62,447 bases of DNA from a virus, in the IMG/VR virus record IMGVR_UViG_3300009285_010995, positions 1 to 62,447 of that record; one strand, 5' to 3'. Made by a program: the position numbers and the translations under genes. Within the stretch, counting starts at the first letter, position 1; each line of letters begins with the position of its first letter. The notes beneath the pieces are model-generated. The model saw only the letters and a list, made by a program, of their open reading frames with translations, did no database searches and was not told the DNA's origin. Shown one piece after another: positions 8,022 through 17,410 of this stretch.

Positions 8022-10346
8022 TTGGCTAATTTAAAAGAAGAACTTGAAGGTTTAGAGGAGACATTAGAAGATCTAGGAGATGAGTTATCTGCTCATGAAC
8101 GTCTTTTTGGATCTATGAAGCAACACGCTAAAGACACCAATAAAGAAATTAAACTTTCTGCTGATGGTATTTTTAGTTTTAACAATATTCTTCGTCGTGC
8201 TGTTTTGGATGTAAAAAAACTCCCTGGTTATATTTCTAGTGCTGCTCAACTTGAAAAAGAAATGGTTAAAAGTGCTAAAGTATTTAGCGCTGTAGAATCA
8301 TATATTATTGGTTTAGCTAAACAGCACATTGAAGATTTGCGTGAACAAGGCGCATCAGAAGAAAAAATCCTTAGCATCAAGCAACAAGTAAACAGTGATA
8401 TCGAAGAGGGTTTAAAATTACTTAAGCGTCAACAAGAATATCTTGATCAATCTAAAGCCAGATTTTTCGATATTAATAAGTTAGCCAAACAATTTGGCGA
8501 ATATTTATATAATCCTTCTACAGCCATTGAAGCAATTGTAGGTAAATTATCAGCATTTCCTGTTAAAGTTTTTGAAGAAGCTGCTAAAGGTGGAATGAAA
8601 TTAGGTACTGTTCTTAAAGAAGGTGTTGGTGGTGCTCTTAAAGTAATTCAATCTAGTGCTTCTTTATTGTTTTCTCCATTAGGTCTTCTAATAGCCGGTG
8701 TTGCAGGAGCATTAGCTCCTATTATTTTATTATTTAAAGGTTTCAAAGATGTTTATGAGCATTTAGATAAAAATGTTATTCCTGCTACTGTAGAATTTAA
8801 TAAGCAAATTGGTGGTTCTGGTGTTGCTGTATCTCAATTAAAATTGCAAATGAATGCTATGGGCCAGCAATTTTTGCATCTTGGCAGGGATTTTTCAGAA
8901 GGTGCTTCTTTAGTTCGTGATTTTGCATTAGGAATGAGAGACGTTTCTTTTGCTTCAGATTCTAAAACACTGAAAGAAACTTTATATGTTGGCACAAGAT
9001 TGATTGGTGTTTTAGGTTTAAGTGGAGAAGAGGCAGGTAAATTAGCTCTGCAATTTCGAAAGTCTTCTGTTGGTCTTGCTGGTCTTAATAAGATGATGAA
9101 AATTGGTGCAGATGCTGCAGGTTCTTATGGCGTTCCAGTTTCTCAAGTTCAGCAAGATATGGCAAAGAGTCCAGAAATTTTAGCTCGTTTTGGTGCTGCC
9201 AATCTTTCAGAATTTTCTAAATCTACAGCCTTAGCAAATAGATATGGGTTTTCTATAAAAACTTTAAATGGTGCTTTTGGCAAGAATTTAGACAGTTTCG
9301 AAGGAAGTGCAGAAGCTGCAGCTAAATTAAATGCAGTATTTGGAACTAACATTGATTCGATGAAGTTGATGTTAGAGCAGGACCCAACAAAACGTTTTGA
9401 AATGATTAGAACAGCTCTGATTCAACAAGGTAAAGATTGGGGTAAACTAACTGTTCAACAGAAAAACGTAATTACTTCTACTACAGGATTATCTCAAGAA
9501 GAAGCAGCTCTTGGATTTTCTTTAGATAGAGGAATGGAAAAATTGAAGCGTCAACTTAAGCAAAAACAAATTGATGCTGATTTTAATAAAACTTGGGAAA
9601 ATGGTTTAATTGGTGTCAAAAAGACAGTTACTGCATTAGGTCCAGCTATAGATAGAATTAGTCGTGCTCTTGCAGATTTTGTAACTCATTTATTCGGAGG
9701 GCAAGATGCTGGAAATGCTATGATTAGTACCTCTAGAAAAATAGAATCTGCTGTTATTTCTATTGCTAAAGCTATTGAAAATGCAACTTCGAAAATTGAT
9801 AAATGGAAAGATTTGTGGGATTCTATATTTAATCAGGATAGATGGAGCAAAGCTATAGAAATTGCATATGATTTAAAAAAAGCTAATGCTAATATACTTC
9901 AGGGTGTTGGTTCTCAGGATGATGCTAAGAAAATATTAGATCGTCTTGAACAAGATTCAGAAGTTAAATCTATGGTTCTTAGAAATATGAGATTATCAGG
10001 AGCTACATCTGATCAAATTCAAGGTACATTATCTAGAGTGGGTTTGCAAGCTGGTCCAGGTGGATTAGATTTTAGCCAAATAAAATTTAATTCTCCTGGT
10101 CAAATAAAAGCAATAGAAACAAATAGAGTACCGCAAGCTACTGTTTCTCCTGCTGGCAGAATGCAACCAATAGAATCTGTTGCTATTAAACAGGACATTC
10201 AAGCTGCTAAAAAATACGCACAAGAAGCTGCTATGAAAGTTTCTAAAGCAATTGATTTTAAAAATGATAAAGATATAAACATAAACTTATATATTGATGG
10301 CGAAAAAATTGGAACAAGTCTTGTTAAAAAATCCGCAATTCAGTAA
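8022..10346 (+). CDS. Probable tail tape measure protein
   Basis: A 774-residue protein with long helical and coiled segments (an N-terminal acidic coil, residues 1-60, and a second around 75-150), a central hydrophobic stretch near residue 220 (SPLGLLIAGVAGALAPIILL) and a long Ala, Lys and Gln rich remainder. That is the usual architecture of tape measure proteins, which set tail length inside the tube and may reach the host membrane. The start is TTG at 8022 after GGAAGGAG. The gene order gp26-like, small genes, this gene, then tube-cap and hub genes resembles T4 26-51-27-28-29-48. Confidence 0.7.
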   Translation: MANLKEELEGLEETLEDLGDELSAHERLFGSMKQHAKDTNKEIKLSADGIFSFNNILRRAVLDVKKLPGYISSAAQLEKEMVKSAKVFSAVESYIIGLAKQHIEDLREQGASEEKILSIKQQVNSDIEEGLKLLKRQQEYLDQSKARFFDINKLAKQFGEYLYNPSTAIEAIVGKLSAFPVKVFEEAAKGGMKLGTVLKEGVGGALKVIQSSASLLFSPLGLLIAGVAGALAPIILLFKGFKDVYEHLDKNVIPATVEFNKQIGGSGVAVSQLKLQMNAMGQQFLHLGRDFSEGASLVRDFALGMRDVSFASDSKTLKETLYVGTRLIGVLGLSGEEAGKLALQFRKSSVGLAGLNKMMKIGADAAGSYGVPVSQVQQDMAKSPEILARFGAANLSEFSKSTALANRYGFSIKTLNGAFGKNLDSFEGSAEAAAKLNAVFGTNIDSMKLMLEQDPTKRFEMIRTALIQQGKDWGKLTVQQKNVITSTTGLSQEEAALGFSLDRGMEKLKRQLKQKQIDADFNKTWENGLIGVKKTVTALGPAIDRISRALADFVTHLFGGQDAGNAMISTSRKIESAVISIAKAIENATSKIDKWKDLWDSIFNQDRWSKAIEIAYDLKKANANILQGVGSQDDAKKILDRLEQDSEVKSMVLRNMRLSGATSDQIQGTLSRVGLQAGPGGLDFSQIKFNSPGQIKAIETNRVPQATVSPAGRMQPIESVAIKQDIQAAKKYAQEAAMKVSKAIDFKNDKDININLYIDGEKIGTSLVKKSAIQ

Positions 10347-10354
10347 TTAATACA

Positions 10355-12718
10355 ATGGCAAATTTATTAGAATTAGTAGATATATTCATTGGAAATGTTC
10401 TTAAAGGAAATGTATATACCGATACTCAGCCTTTTAGAAGCTTTGTATTAAAACAACCTTCTAATATAGAAAGTGGTATTCCAAAAATTGATAATAGTTC
10501 TAAACCTTTAGGATTTGATAAAGGACCTGCACACCCTCACGACAATTTTTTAGATGCTAGAAGTGGAAAAGATATTATTCCTCCACCTACTCATGGTTCT
10601 CGAAGTGACAGTAGCTATAAGCCTTTAGCGTTCACTAAAGGACCTGAACACCCGCACGACAACTTTATAGACACTGTAAGTGGGAAGCCCATCATTCCTC
10701 CACCTACTCATGGTTCTCGAAACGATAATAGTTACAAACCTTTAGGATTTGATAAAGGACCTGAACATCCTCATGACAACTTTAAAGACCCTGTAAGTGG
10801 AAAATACATTATTCCTCCACCTATTCATGGTCCTCCTGCGTTAGCAAGAGACGAAATTTATCTTAAAAGTAAATCTTTCAATAGAACAAGTGATGCTAGT
10901 GATTTAATAAATTTTCATAAATCAATAGAACAGCAAATTAATGATCGTCCTAATGTTGGTCGGCTTAGAAATGGTACAGAAGGGCATAGGTTTGGAAATC
11001 AATATGATGACAGATCTGCAGAAACATTTTTATTCGATTCTCAAGGTGGGAAATTTGCCAGTGAAGTTTTTGTTGGACCTTTGAAATATTTCGATGTTTT
11101 TGCTATAGCTAATTGGTTCAAAAACATTAGTAGAGAATTTGGTGTATTGCCAAGAGCTAATAACAATATCGCCAATCCAGCAGTTGAGCGTTCTGGAGAG
11201 TCTATTGTAAAAGGAATAACTTGGGCAGCTTCTCAGTTGTTATTGACTGCATTAAATCCAGGTGATATTGAAAATGGTGGGCCTCTCAATAAAATATGGA
11301 ATCCTTTATCTTTGCCACTATCATTAATTCCTGGAACTAGAGTTTCCACTCCTATTAGTAATATTACTTTAGGTTCTGTTATTGGTGATTATAAAACTAA
11401 TTCAGCAGCTTCTGTAGCTGCAGGAACTGAACGTTTACTTTTAATGCGCAAAGGTGTTTATGCAGGATTTAATGGCATAGGATTTCTTGGAGATGTTGCG
11501 AAAGTTGGCGACATGGATACGCTAGAAAGACCAGCAGCATTACCAGTTTCTATAGAAGCTCAAGTAGATCAAGATCCTTTCAATCCTTTATTTTATGTCG
11601 CCAAAGCAGCCGGTGTACAAGCAAACGTATATTCTCCAGATAATAATTATTTAACTTCTATTCCTGAAGGTACATCGCTTACAGACATAGAAAATAAAAT
11701 AGATGAAAATTCTCAAAGACGTTTACCTTTAGTTGGTAATGCACGACCACGAAATGTAGAAGAACTTGATAAACAAGCAGGATCATATAAATTAAGCAAA
11801 TTATTTACTCCACAAAAATATCCTGGCTCTACTAGAACATCAGAAAAAAGTGCATATGCTTGGACTGCTGACGTTCGCGTTCCAGACCCATTTGGAGGTT
11901 TATTTCAGGCAGCATTGCCAGGTCCTGATGAATTATCTACTCGTTTATTAGAAGGCGACGATACTGAAGATGGTGTTGTTGCTGATCCTATAGATGATTC
12001 TAAATTATATTTTCCTTTTATGTTTCAGGATTTACGACAAAATTTCAACCAATTTTTATACTTTAGAGCATTTTTAAAGCCAGAAAGTCTTGCTGAAAGT
12101 TTTACTCCTGAATGGAATTCAGAAAGATATTATGGAAGAGTTGATCAAATTCCTGTTTATCAAGGAACAATTAGAACAATTAATGTAGCTTTTGATGTTG
12201 TTGCTTGGGGTCCTTCAGATTTACCTGTAATGTGGAGAAAATTATCTAAATTGCAGTCTATGGTATATCCAGCATATGACACTAGAGGATTTTTGCAATC
12301 AGGACCTATCATTAGAATGCGCATTGGAGACCTATTCGCTTCAACTGCAGATGGAACTACAAAAGGTTTGCCTGGATATATTAGTTCTATGGATTGGAGT
12401 TATGATGATGGAATCTGGAATTTGAAAGAAGATTTCAAAGTTCCTAGAAAAGTTACAGTATCATTATCGTTTATTGTTATTCATAACGGGAATCCTGGTT
12501 TGTATCCGTATTCAGATTTATCAGATATACCATTGGGAGCTACAGAAGAAACGTTGGCTGGTCGCGCTCAAGGCGGACCTACTTTTGGTGCTGGAACGTT
12601 TACAAGAACAGTTCGTTCTGGTGGAGAAACCACAAATGGTAATATTGATGCTAAAGTTTCAAGAAGTGAAATTAGAAAAATATTTGATACTGTAAGAAAT
12701 ACTTCGAGGTTGCCATAA
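10355..12718 (+). CDS. Baseplate / tail-tube-cap structural protein with three 39-residue repeats
   Basis: A 787-residue virion protein. Residues about 50-166 are three tandem repeats of a 39-residue unit (KPLGFDKGPEHPHDNF... IIPPPTHG). The C-terminal 250 residues have the look of baseplate tube-associated proteins (RYYGRVDQIPVYQGTIRTIN, GPIIRMRIGDLF, LPGYISSMDWSYDDG). It ends by sharing its last base with the next start (TAATG), so translation is probably coupled to the gp53-like gene. The exact T4 counterpart (gp48 or gp54 class) is not certain. Confidence 0.7.
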   Translation: MANLLELVDIFIGNVLKGNVYTDTQPFRSFVLKQPSNIESGIPKIDNSSKPLGFDKGPAHPHDNFLDARSGKDIIPPPTHGSRSDSSYKPLAFTKGPEHPHDNFIDTVSGKPIIPPPTHGSRNDNSYKPLGFDKGPEHPHDNFKDPVSGKYIIPPPIHGPPALARDEIYLKSKSFNRTSDASDLINFHKSIEQQINDRPNVGRLRNGTEGHRFGNQYDDRSAETFLFDSQGGKFASEVFVGPLKYFDVFAIANWFKNISREFGVLPRANNNIANPAVERSGESIVKGITWAASQLLLTALNPGDIENGGPLNKIWNPLSLPLSLIPGTRVSTPISNITLGSVIGDYKTNSAASVAAGTERLLLMRKGVYAGFNGIGFLGDVAKVGDMDTLERPAALPVSIEAQVDQDPFNPLFYVAKAAGVQANVYSPDNNYLTSIPEGTSLTDIENKIDENSQRRLPLVGNARPRNVEELDKQAGSYKLSKLFTPQKYPGSTRTSEKSAYAWTADVRVPDPFGGLFQAALPGPDELSTRLLEGDDTEDGVVADPIDDSKLYFPFMFQDLRQNFNQFLYFRAFLKPESLAESFTPEWNSERYYGRVDQIPVYQGTIRTINVAFDVVAWGPSDLPVMWRKLSKLQSMVYPAYDTRGFLQSGPIIRMRIGDLFASTADGTTKGLPGYISSMDWSYDDGIWNLKEDFKVPRKVTVSLSFIVIHNGNPGLYPYSDLSDIPLGATEETLAGRAQGGPTFGAGTFTRTVRSGGETTNGNIDAKVSRSEIRKIFDTVRNTSRLP
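10502..10852 (+). repeat. Three in-frame 117-bp tandem repeats
   Basis: Units begin at 10502, 10619 and 10736, exactly 117 bp (39 codons) apart. Each encodes KPL-[GA]-F-x-KGPxHPHDNF followed by a SGK-x-IIPPP-x-HG ending. The protein pattern is conserved while many third codon positions differ, indicating that the repeat is old and selected at protein level. Confidence 0.95.
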
Positions 12719-12996
12719 TGGCTGTATCACGATATAGAAATATTAATATAATCAATAATTCTTATTTTGCTTCATCTGATTTTCCTACACAGAGACAGCT
12801 TGATGAAGTTCCTGTTCTTAGAATAAGAATTGGTCAGTTTCATAGGCTAGATCAATTATCTGCAAAATATTTAGGTGATGGTTCTTATTGGTGGGTTATA
12901 GCAGTTATGAATAATTTACAGTGGGCTTTTGGTTTCGAAGCAGGACAGATTATTAAAATACCAATAGACGTAAATGATGTGCTAAGGTTCTTTTAA
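12718..12996 (+). CDS. 53: Baseplate wedge protein, gp53-like with LysM-type fold
   Basis: A 92-residue protein whose C-terminal half (LSAKYLGDGSYWWVIAVMNN, then GQIIKIP) is the LysM-like pattern found in T4 gp53 and tail protein X. These small proteins clamp baseplate parts around the tail tube. It is overlapped with both neighbours by TAATG junctions, indicating a translationally coupled structural operon. Confidence 0.75.
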   Translation: MAVSRYRNINIINNSYFASSDFPTQRQLDEVPVLRIRIGQFHRLDQLSAKYLGDGSYWWVIAVMNNLQWAFGFEAGQIIKIPIDVNDVLRFF

Positions 12997-14759
12997 TGCC
13001 AGTTCAATTAAAGTATAAATTTCTAGGGCAACCTGCTCCTCAGGTTGTTAATCAAAATTTTGATGGACAACTAACACCAGACAACAATGCGTTTTCTGAC
13101 AATTATCATCCATTGTTCAATTTCACTCCAGAATTTGTTAGAACACTAGAATCCATTGGAGCATTGGAGTTAGCTGAATCTATTCCATATATTTCTTTGA
13201 GTTTGTTAAATGCTCAAGGAGGTGTATTGCAAAATTTCAATATTAGTTTTTTACACAAAACTATTGATGTCAACAACATTCATCAAGGTGTTCGTTATGG
13301 TGACAGACCTAATATTTCTTTAAAAGGAATTACTATTGAAGTAGATGAAGCTAGTGGATATCTTTCTTATACTAAAGTTAATATAGAGTTTAAGGTTCAC
13401 GCTCCTACAGAAATAACCAATACATCTTTACAATCTTTATTGTATTCTGGTGCTCCTTTGAAGTTAGAATATGGATGGTCAAATTCTAGAGCATCATCAT
13501 TTTTAAACGTAAAGGAAACTTTATTAATTAATGTTTCAACATATGACATAACTTATGACACCACAGGACAAATAGATTTATCTGTTAGCGGTTATGCATT
13601 TAATGATATGTTTAATAATATTTTGGTTGGCGATGAAGCGATAAATTTTAATGCTGCTGCAGCTAGACAAAAAAATCCTATACATGATGGTAAAGGTGAA
13701 ATCTTTGAACAAATTCAAGATATAAATAATTTTTTGCAACACATACAAGATGTTATTAATTCTGGTGGCAGACGAGACAATAATATTTTAGCACAGATGA
13801 ATGCTCGTGTAGTAGATCTAGAAAAACGAGGTCGTGGTCCTGTTGCTTCAAAATTTAAAGAAAAACTTACATCTGTTAAAACATCTTATGTTCGTCGTGT
13901 TAATCGATTTGGCTACCAAGGATTAAGAGTTGTTACATTACATGATTTATTTTCTACATTATGTGGAGATACCATAAGAAATGCTGGAGATATGTTTAAA
14001 GGCATTCGAGAAATCAATGTAATTTATGGAAGGTTTAACGAAAAAGCAGGTGAATGGGCCAACAAATCAATAGCTGAATTTCCAATTCCATATAAAAAAT
14101 TCATTAATTTGTTCAATAAAAATACCAAAAGAGGCATTTTGGTTCCGACAATGGGAAGGTTGTTCAACTTCATTATTGGAGAATTTTTACAGAATCCAAA
14201 ATATTTTATTACACCAAATTCGAACAACAACGATGCCAGTTTTTCTATGCCTCAAGTTGTTATAAATTCAACTACTCGCAATGATAAATTTGAAATTCAA
14301 ATATTAGATTTGAAATACAATGTTCCTGTAACAACTGCTACATTAAGAGCAGGATTACAAACACAGCAACAATTAGAACAAGAAATAATCGTTAATCAGC
14401 ATTTACCAATTGTTCGTTTGGGGCATGCTAATTCATTCATCAAAGATGCTAAATTATCCAATGTCGTTGATTCTAACATGAAATCTGCCATGGTGGTAGA
14501 TATGCAATCAGCTCGTATTGGTTCTCCTCGCGATACACGCGCCATTGCCAAAGGACGCAACGACAATCAAACGTCTCCGTTGTTATTCCCTATACGAGGC
14601 ATCCTGACCGTACTCGGCCACCCACAATGGCGTCCTTTTCGTTTCTTTTGGCTTGACACTGGTACATATTTCCTGGATGGTGTTTATAAGATACTAGGGG
14701 TAAAGCATCATCTGGGTGTAGATGGATTTACTACTGAATTAGATATAATGTTTAATTAA
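12996..14759 (+). CDS. Baseplate hub protein (gp27 / gpD-like)
   Basis: A 587-residue protein. The C-terminus (LTVLGHPQWRPFRFFWL, TGTYFLDGVYKILGVKHHL, FTTELDIMFN) matches the hub-domain end shared by gp27 and late control protein D families: a GHP strand, a DGVY strand and a final TEL-D beta strand. The N-terminal region holds beta-rich hub domains with a helical insertion in the middle. It would form the trimeric hub that links tube and spike. It is the last gene of the structural block. Confidence 0.7.
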   Translation: MPVQLKYKFLGQPAPQVVNQNFDGQLTPDNNAFSDNYHPLFNFTPEFVRTLESIGALELAESIPYISLSLLNAQGGVLQNFNISFLHKTIDVNNIHQGVRYGDRPNISLKGITIEVDEASGYLSYTKVNIEFKVHAPTEITNTSLQSLLYSGAPLKLEYGWSNSRASSFLNVKETLLINVSTYDITYDTTGQIDLSVSGYAFNDMFNNILVGDEAINFNAAAARQKNPIHDGKGEIFEQIQDINNFLQHIQDVINSGGRRDNNILAQMNARVVDLEKRGRGPVASKFKEKLTSVKTSYVRRVNRFGYQGLRVVTLHDLFSTLCGDTIRNAGDMFKGIREINVIYGRFNEKAGEWANKSIAEFPIPYKKFINLFNKNTKRGILVPTMGRLFNFIIGEFLQNPKYFITPNSNNNDASFSMPQVVINSTTRNDKFEIQILDLKYNVPVTTATLRAGLQTQQQLEQEIIVNQHLPIVRLGHANSFIKDAKLSNVVDSNMKSAMVVDMQSARIGSPRDTRAIAKGRNDNQTSPLLFPIRGILTVLGHPQWRPFRFFWLDTGTYFLDGVYKILGVKHHLGVDGFTTELDIMFN

Positions 14760-14808
14760 CAGTGGAGCAGCATATTTATATATAATAATTTAACCATGGG
14801 CCATTTGC

Positions 14809-16134
14809 ATGAAATATCTTTGCATAGAATCCATATTCAACAATGGCTCTACAGTTTCTGCTTCTGTCTTTTCCGATTCTGGTAAGTTTCAGCTTCAACA
14901 ATTTATTGACCTAGATAAAGCATTTTTTGAAAACGAATATTATCAAAATTGTACAATTGTATGTTTTGATTCATTCAAGTATATGAATTTTTTTTCAAAA
15001 AATGCTTTGTTCGTATATGACGTTAAGACTTTATATCGTTTATTTGGATATAAAATTGACAGTTTAATTGATCTAGGAACTGCTTTGTTAGGCGTTGATA
15101 GACTTAATCGCTATGTAGACCTGTCAAATAAAATTAAATATCATTTAAATAGTTATTCAGTTTGCAAGATTGATTATAAAAAATATTCTGAGGATAAATT
15201 ATTTCCTGCAGATCTCCTTGCAGAACTTTACAGAGAAAGAGCAAAAGTTATAATTGAACTGTTCTTAAGATTTGACGAGAAAGACGTCATGTCTTTTTAT
15301 AATAAATTTTATGATAAGTTGAAAACTTTATTTTATATTTCTCAAAATCATATCTTAATTGATAAAGAATACATAAAGAATATAGATAGTTTTCATGTTC
15401 AGACAATTTTAAAATCCATAAAAGAAGACAATACTATTCAATTAAAATTTAATCCTGTTGGTGCAAAAACAGGTCGCCTGTCTTTTGAGAAAAATTCTTT
15501 AAACATTTATTCGTTACCTAAAGAACGAGTACGTCAAGCTATAATAGCGCCAGATGATTTTCGTCTGGTTCAATTTGATTATAAATCTTTTCAGCCACGA
15601 TTAGCTATTTTCTCTACTGATAATGAAACATTCAAAAATAAATTCAGAAATGTGTATGACATTTATTCTATCTTTGATGGAGATAGAGAGAAAAATAAAA
15701 TGGGCTTTCTTGCCTGGATGTTTGGTGTAGATAATAATTTAATCGAATTTGATGCTTTACCTATTCGTGAATTACGAATGAATTTATATGAACAATTTCT
15801 TAAGCTAGGGAAATTGATTAATCCATTCGGAAGAGTGTTGAAATATACACGAGAACCAGTTCATTCTATTTTTCAAAATTATATTACTTCATTGGAAGTG
15901 GATTGTATGTTAGCGGTTCTTCAAGAATTAGAAATGAAATTAGAAGATAAAAAGTCTAAAATTATTTTTCCATTTCATGATGCTATTGTTTTTTATATCA
16001 GCAAACATGAAGTGTCGTTAATCAAAGAAATTAAATACATCATGGAAAATACTCACACTAATATGTTCGGCACAAAATTCCCTGTAGATATAAAAATTGG
16101 TAAAAATTTTGGACAAATGGAGAATATGAATTAA
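14809..16134 (+). CDS. polA: Compact family-A DNA polymerase
   Basis: A 441-residue divergent Pol I polymerase domain. TGRLSFEKNSLNIYSLP followed by RVRQAIIAP (near 225-245) is the Pol I TGR motif. RLVQFDYKSFQPRLAIF (near 257) is motif A with the catalytic Asp. REKNKMGFLAWMFG (near 300) fits motif B, R-x3-K...[YF]G. FPFHDAIVFY (near 394) is motif C with His-Asp. The normal motif A Glu (DYSQIELR) is replaced by Gln (DYKSFQPR). There is no 3'-5' exonuclease domain, and the 5' nuclease is a separate gene at 19199. It may serve in primer replacement, with DnaE (32043-38178) doing bulk synthesis; that division of labour is inference. Confidence 0.8.
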   Translation: MKYLCIESIFNNGSTVSASVFSDSGKFQLQQFIDLDKAFFENEYYQNCTIVCFDSFKYMNFFSKNALFVYDVKTLYRLFGYKIDSLIDLGTALLGVDRLNRYVDLSNKIKYHLNSYSVCKIDYKKYSEDKLFPADLLAELYRERAKVIIELFLRFDEKDVMSFYNKFYDKLKTLFYISQNHILIDKEYIKNIDSFHVQTILKSIKEDNTIQLKFNPVGAKTGRLSFEKNSLNIYSLPKERVRQAIIAPDDFRLVQFDYKSFQPRLAIFSTDNETFKNKFRNVYDIYSIFDGDREKNKMGFLAWMFGVDNNLIEFDALPIRELRMNLYEQFLKLGKLINPFGRVLKYTREPVHSIFQNYITSLEVDCMLAVLQELEMKLEDKKSKIIFPFHDAIVFYISKHEVSLIKEIKYIMENTHTNMFGTKFPVDIKIGKNFGQMENMN

Positions 16135-16592
16135 TGCATATTTCTAGATTTTTTAAGAGCAATTCTTTAGAGAAGAAAATAATTAAGATAAGCAATGAAA
16201 ATTCAAAATCAAATGAGAACAATATGGCAAGCACAACGCAAAACTTATGCAATTTAGCACCAATACCAGCACCGCAAGTATGTTCAGAACCAATAGTAGT
16301 AAAGCAAGAAAAACAAGAAATTACTGTACAAAAAGAACATCAGGAAAGTATTCAGCCGCCTATTATAATTGATAGTCAACTTCAGGTGATGTCACTTGAA
16401 ATTCATGATCTTTCTATGGAGAATCACCAAAACATTACAGAAGCCCCTTTACAAACAGAAGAAAACAATATAGAAACGCAATCTTCACCGCGAGGTGAAA
16501 AAAGAAGTAAAACAATTAAAACAACAAAAACAACTGGAGAAAAAAAACATGGCAAACCTAGAAAAACTAAAAGCACGGCTGGAACAAATTAA
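16134..16592 (+). CDS. Low-complexity, probably disordered protein
   Basis: A 152-residue protein rich in Gln, Glu, Pro, Ser and Lys with a strongly basic end (KTIKTTKTTGEKKHGKPRKT). It starts at a TAATG overlap with the polymerase gene and its 3' end overlaps the start of the SSB gene by 44 bp. No domain is recognised. The placement between polymerase and SSB suggests a replication accessory role, but only position supports this. Confidence 0.55.
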   Translation: MHISRFFKSNSLEKKIIKISNENSKSNENNMASTTQNLCNLAPIPAPQVCSEPIVVKQEKQEITVQKEHQESIQPPIIIDSQLQVMSLEIHDLSMENHQNITEAPLQTEENNIETQSSPRGEKRSKTIKTTKTTGEKKHGKPRKTKSTAGTN

Positions 16593-17337
16593 GTCAGGAC
16601 AACGATTTCCCGTACAAGAAGGTTCTCAATATTTTTTCAAGTCTAAGAAAGACGGTAAGAAAACTTCAGCACGCATCATTCACTATCCGTTTAGTAAAGA
16701 TGAGCCATTTGTAGAAGCATGGTTTTATTATGGTATCGGCGAAGGTCCTGGCGTTTTAGCGCCTCGGATGCTTGGAAAGCCAGATCCTATTCATGATTTT
16801 TGCAAGGCTTTGCGTTCGTCTGGCGAAGCTAAGGACTTGGAACTTTCTAAGAAATTATTTGCTAAGCAGCGGTTTTTTGCTGTAGTGGTAGATCGAGAAG
16901 ACGAATCAAATACGCCAAAGTATTGGTCATTTGGCATAACTCTTTATGAAGCACTTATTGAATCTTTATTTAATTCAGATACTGCTCACTATCTTGATCC
17001 TAAGCATGGCATCGATGTTGATATTTGGCAGGTAAAAGTTCCTGGAAAGATGTATGCTGAAACAAAATTTCAGTTTAAGAGAACGGATTCTCCCTTAGCT
17101 TCTTCTCAAGAAGAAATTGATGCCATTCTTCAAAGGGTTAAGCCATTCGAAGAACTTCATACGGTTCCAACAGCTCAAGAGCTTCAGAAGCGTTTAAGTG
17201 ATTGGCTGTCGTTCCAAAAGAACGAAGAAGATATTTCCGAAGAAACTGTAGATGTATTTCGTGGTGGGAATGGTAAAGCAGAAGATATGGATATCGAAGC
17301 AGAGTTTGAAGAAGCTTTGCGCAATGCTCGTGTATAA
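16549..17337 (+). CDS. 32: Single-stranded DNA-binding protein, gp32-like
   Basis: A 262-residue protein with the gp32-type N-terminus MANLEKLKARLEQIKSG, an OB-fold core (YFFKSKKDGKKTSARIIHYP, EAWFYYGIGEGPG, RFFAVVVDRED, YWSFGITLYEALI) and a strongly acidic C-terminal tail (EDMDIEAEFEEAL), the usual protein-protein interaction tail of SSBs. The zinc-binding Cys of T4 gp32 are absent, as in several T4-like relatives. The ATG 16549 start is preferred because GGAG lies just upstream and the upstream in-frame extension only reads through the 3' end of the previous gene. Confidence 0.75.
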   Translation: MANLEKLKARLEQIKSGQRFPVQEGSQYFFKSKKDGKKTSARIIHYPFSKDEPFVEAWFYYGIGEGPGVLAPRMLGKPDPIHDFCKALRSSGEAKDLELSKKLFAKQRFFAVVVDREDESNTPKYWSFGITLYEALIESLFNSDTAHYLDPKHGIDVDIWQVKVPGKMYAETKFQFKRTDSPLASSQEEIDAILQRVKPFEELHTVPTAQELQKRLSDWLSFQKNEEDISEETVDVFRGGNGKAEDMDIEAEFEEALRNARV

Positions 17338-17353
17338 AAAAAACAATTGATTT

Positions 17354-17397
17354 AAAAAGCCTGCTAGGATTTTCAAAAGTTCTAGCAGGCTTTTTTA
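17354..17397 (+). terminator. Rho-independent terminator after the SSB gene
   Basis: AAAAAGCCTGCTAG (17354-17367) pairs with CTAGCAGGCTTTTT (17382-17395) around a 14-base loop, followed by a T run. The perfect stem and poly-T make this a clear terminator. The ribosome site of the recombinase gene follows at once, so some read-through is likely needed to express it. Confidence 0.9.
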
Positions 17398-17410
17398 TTT
17401 GGAGTTCATA

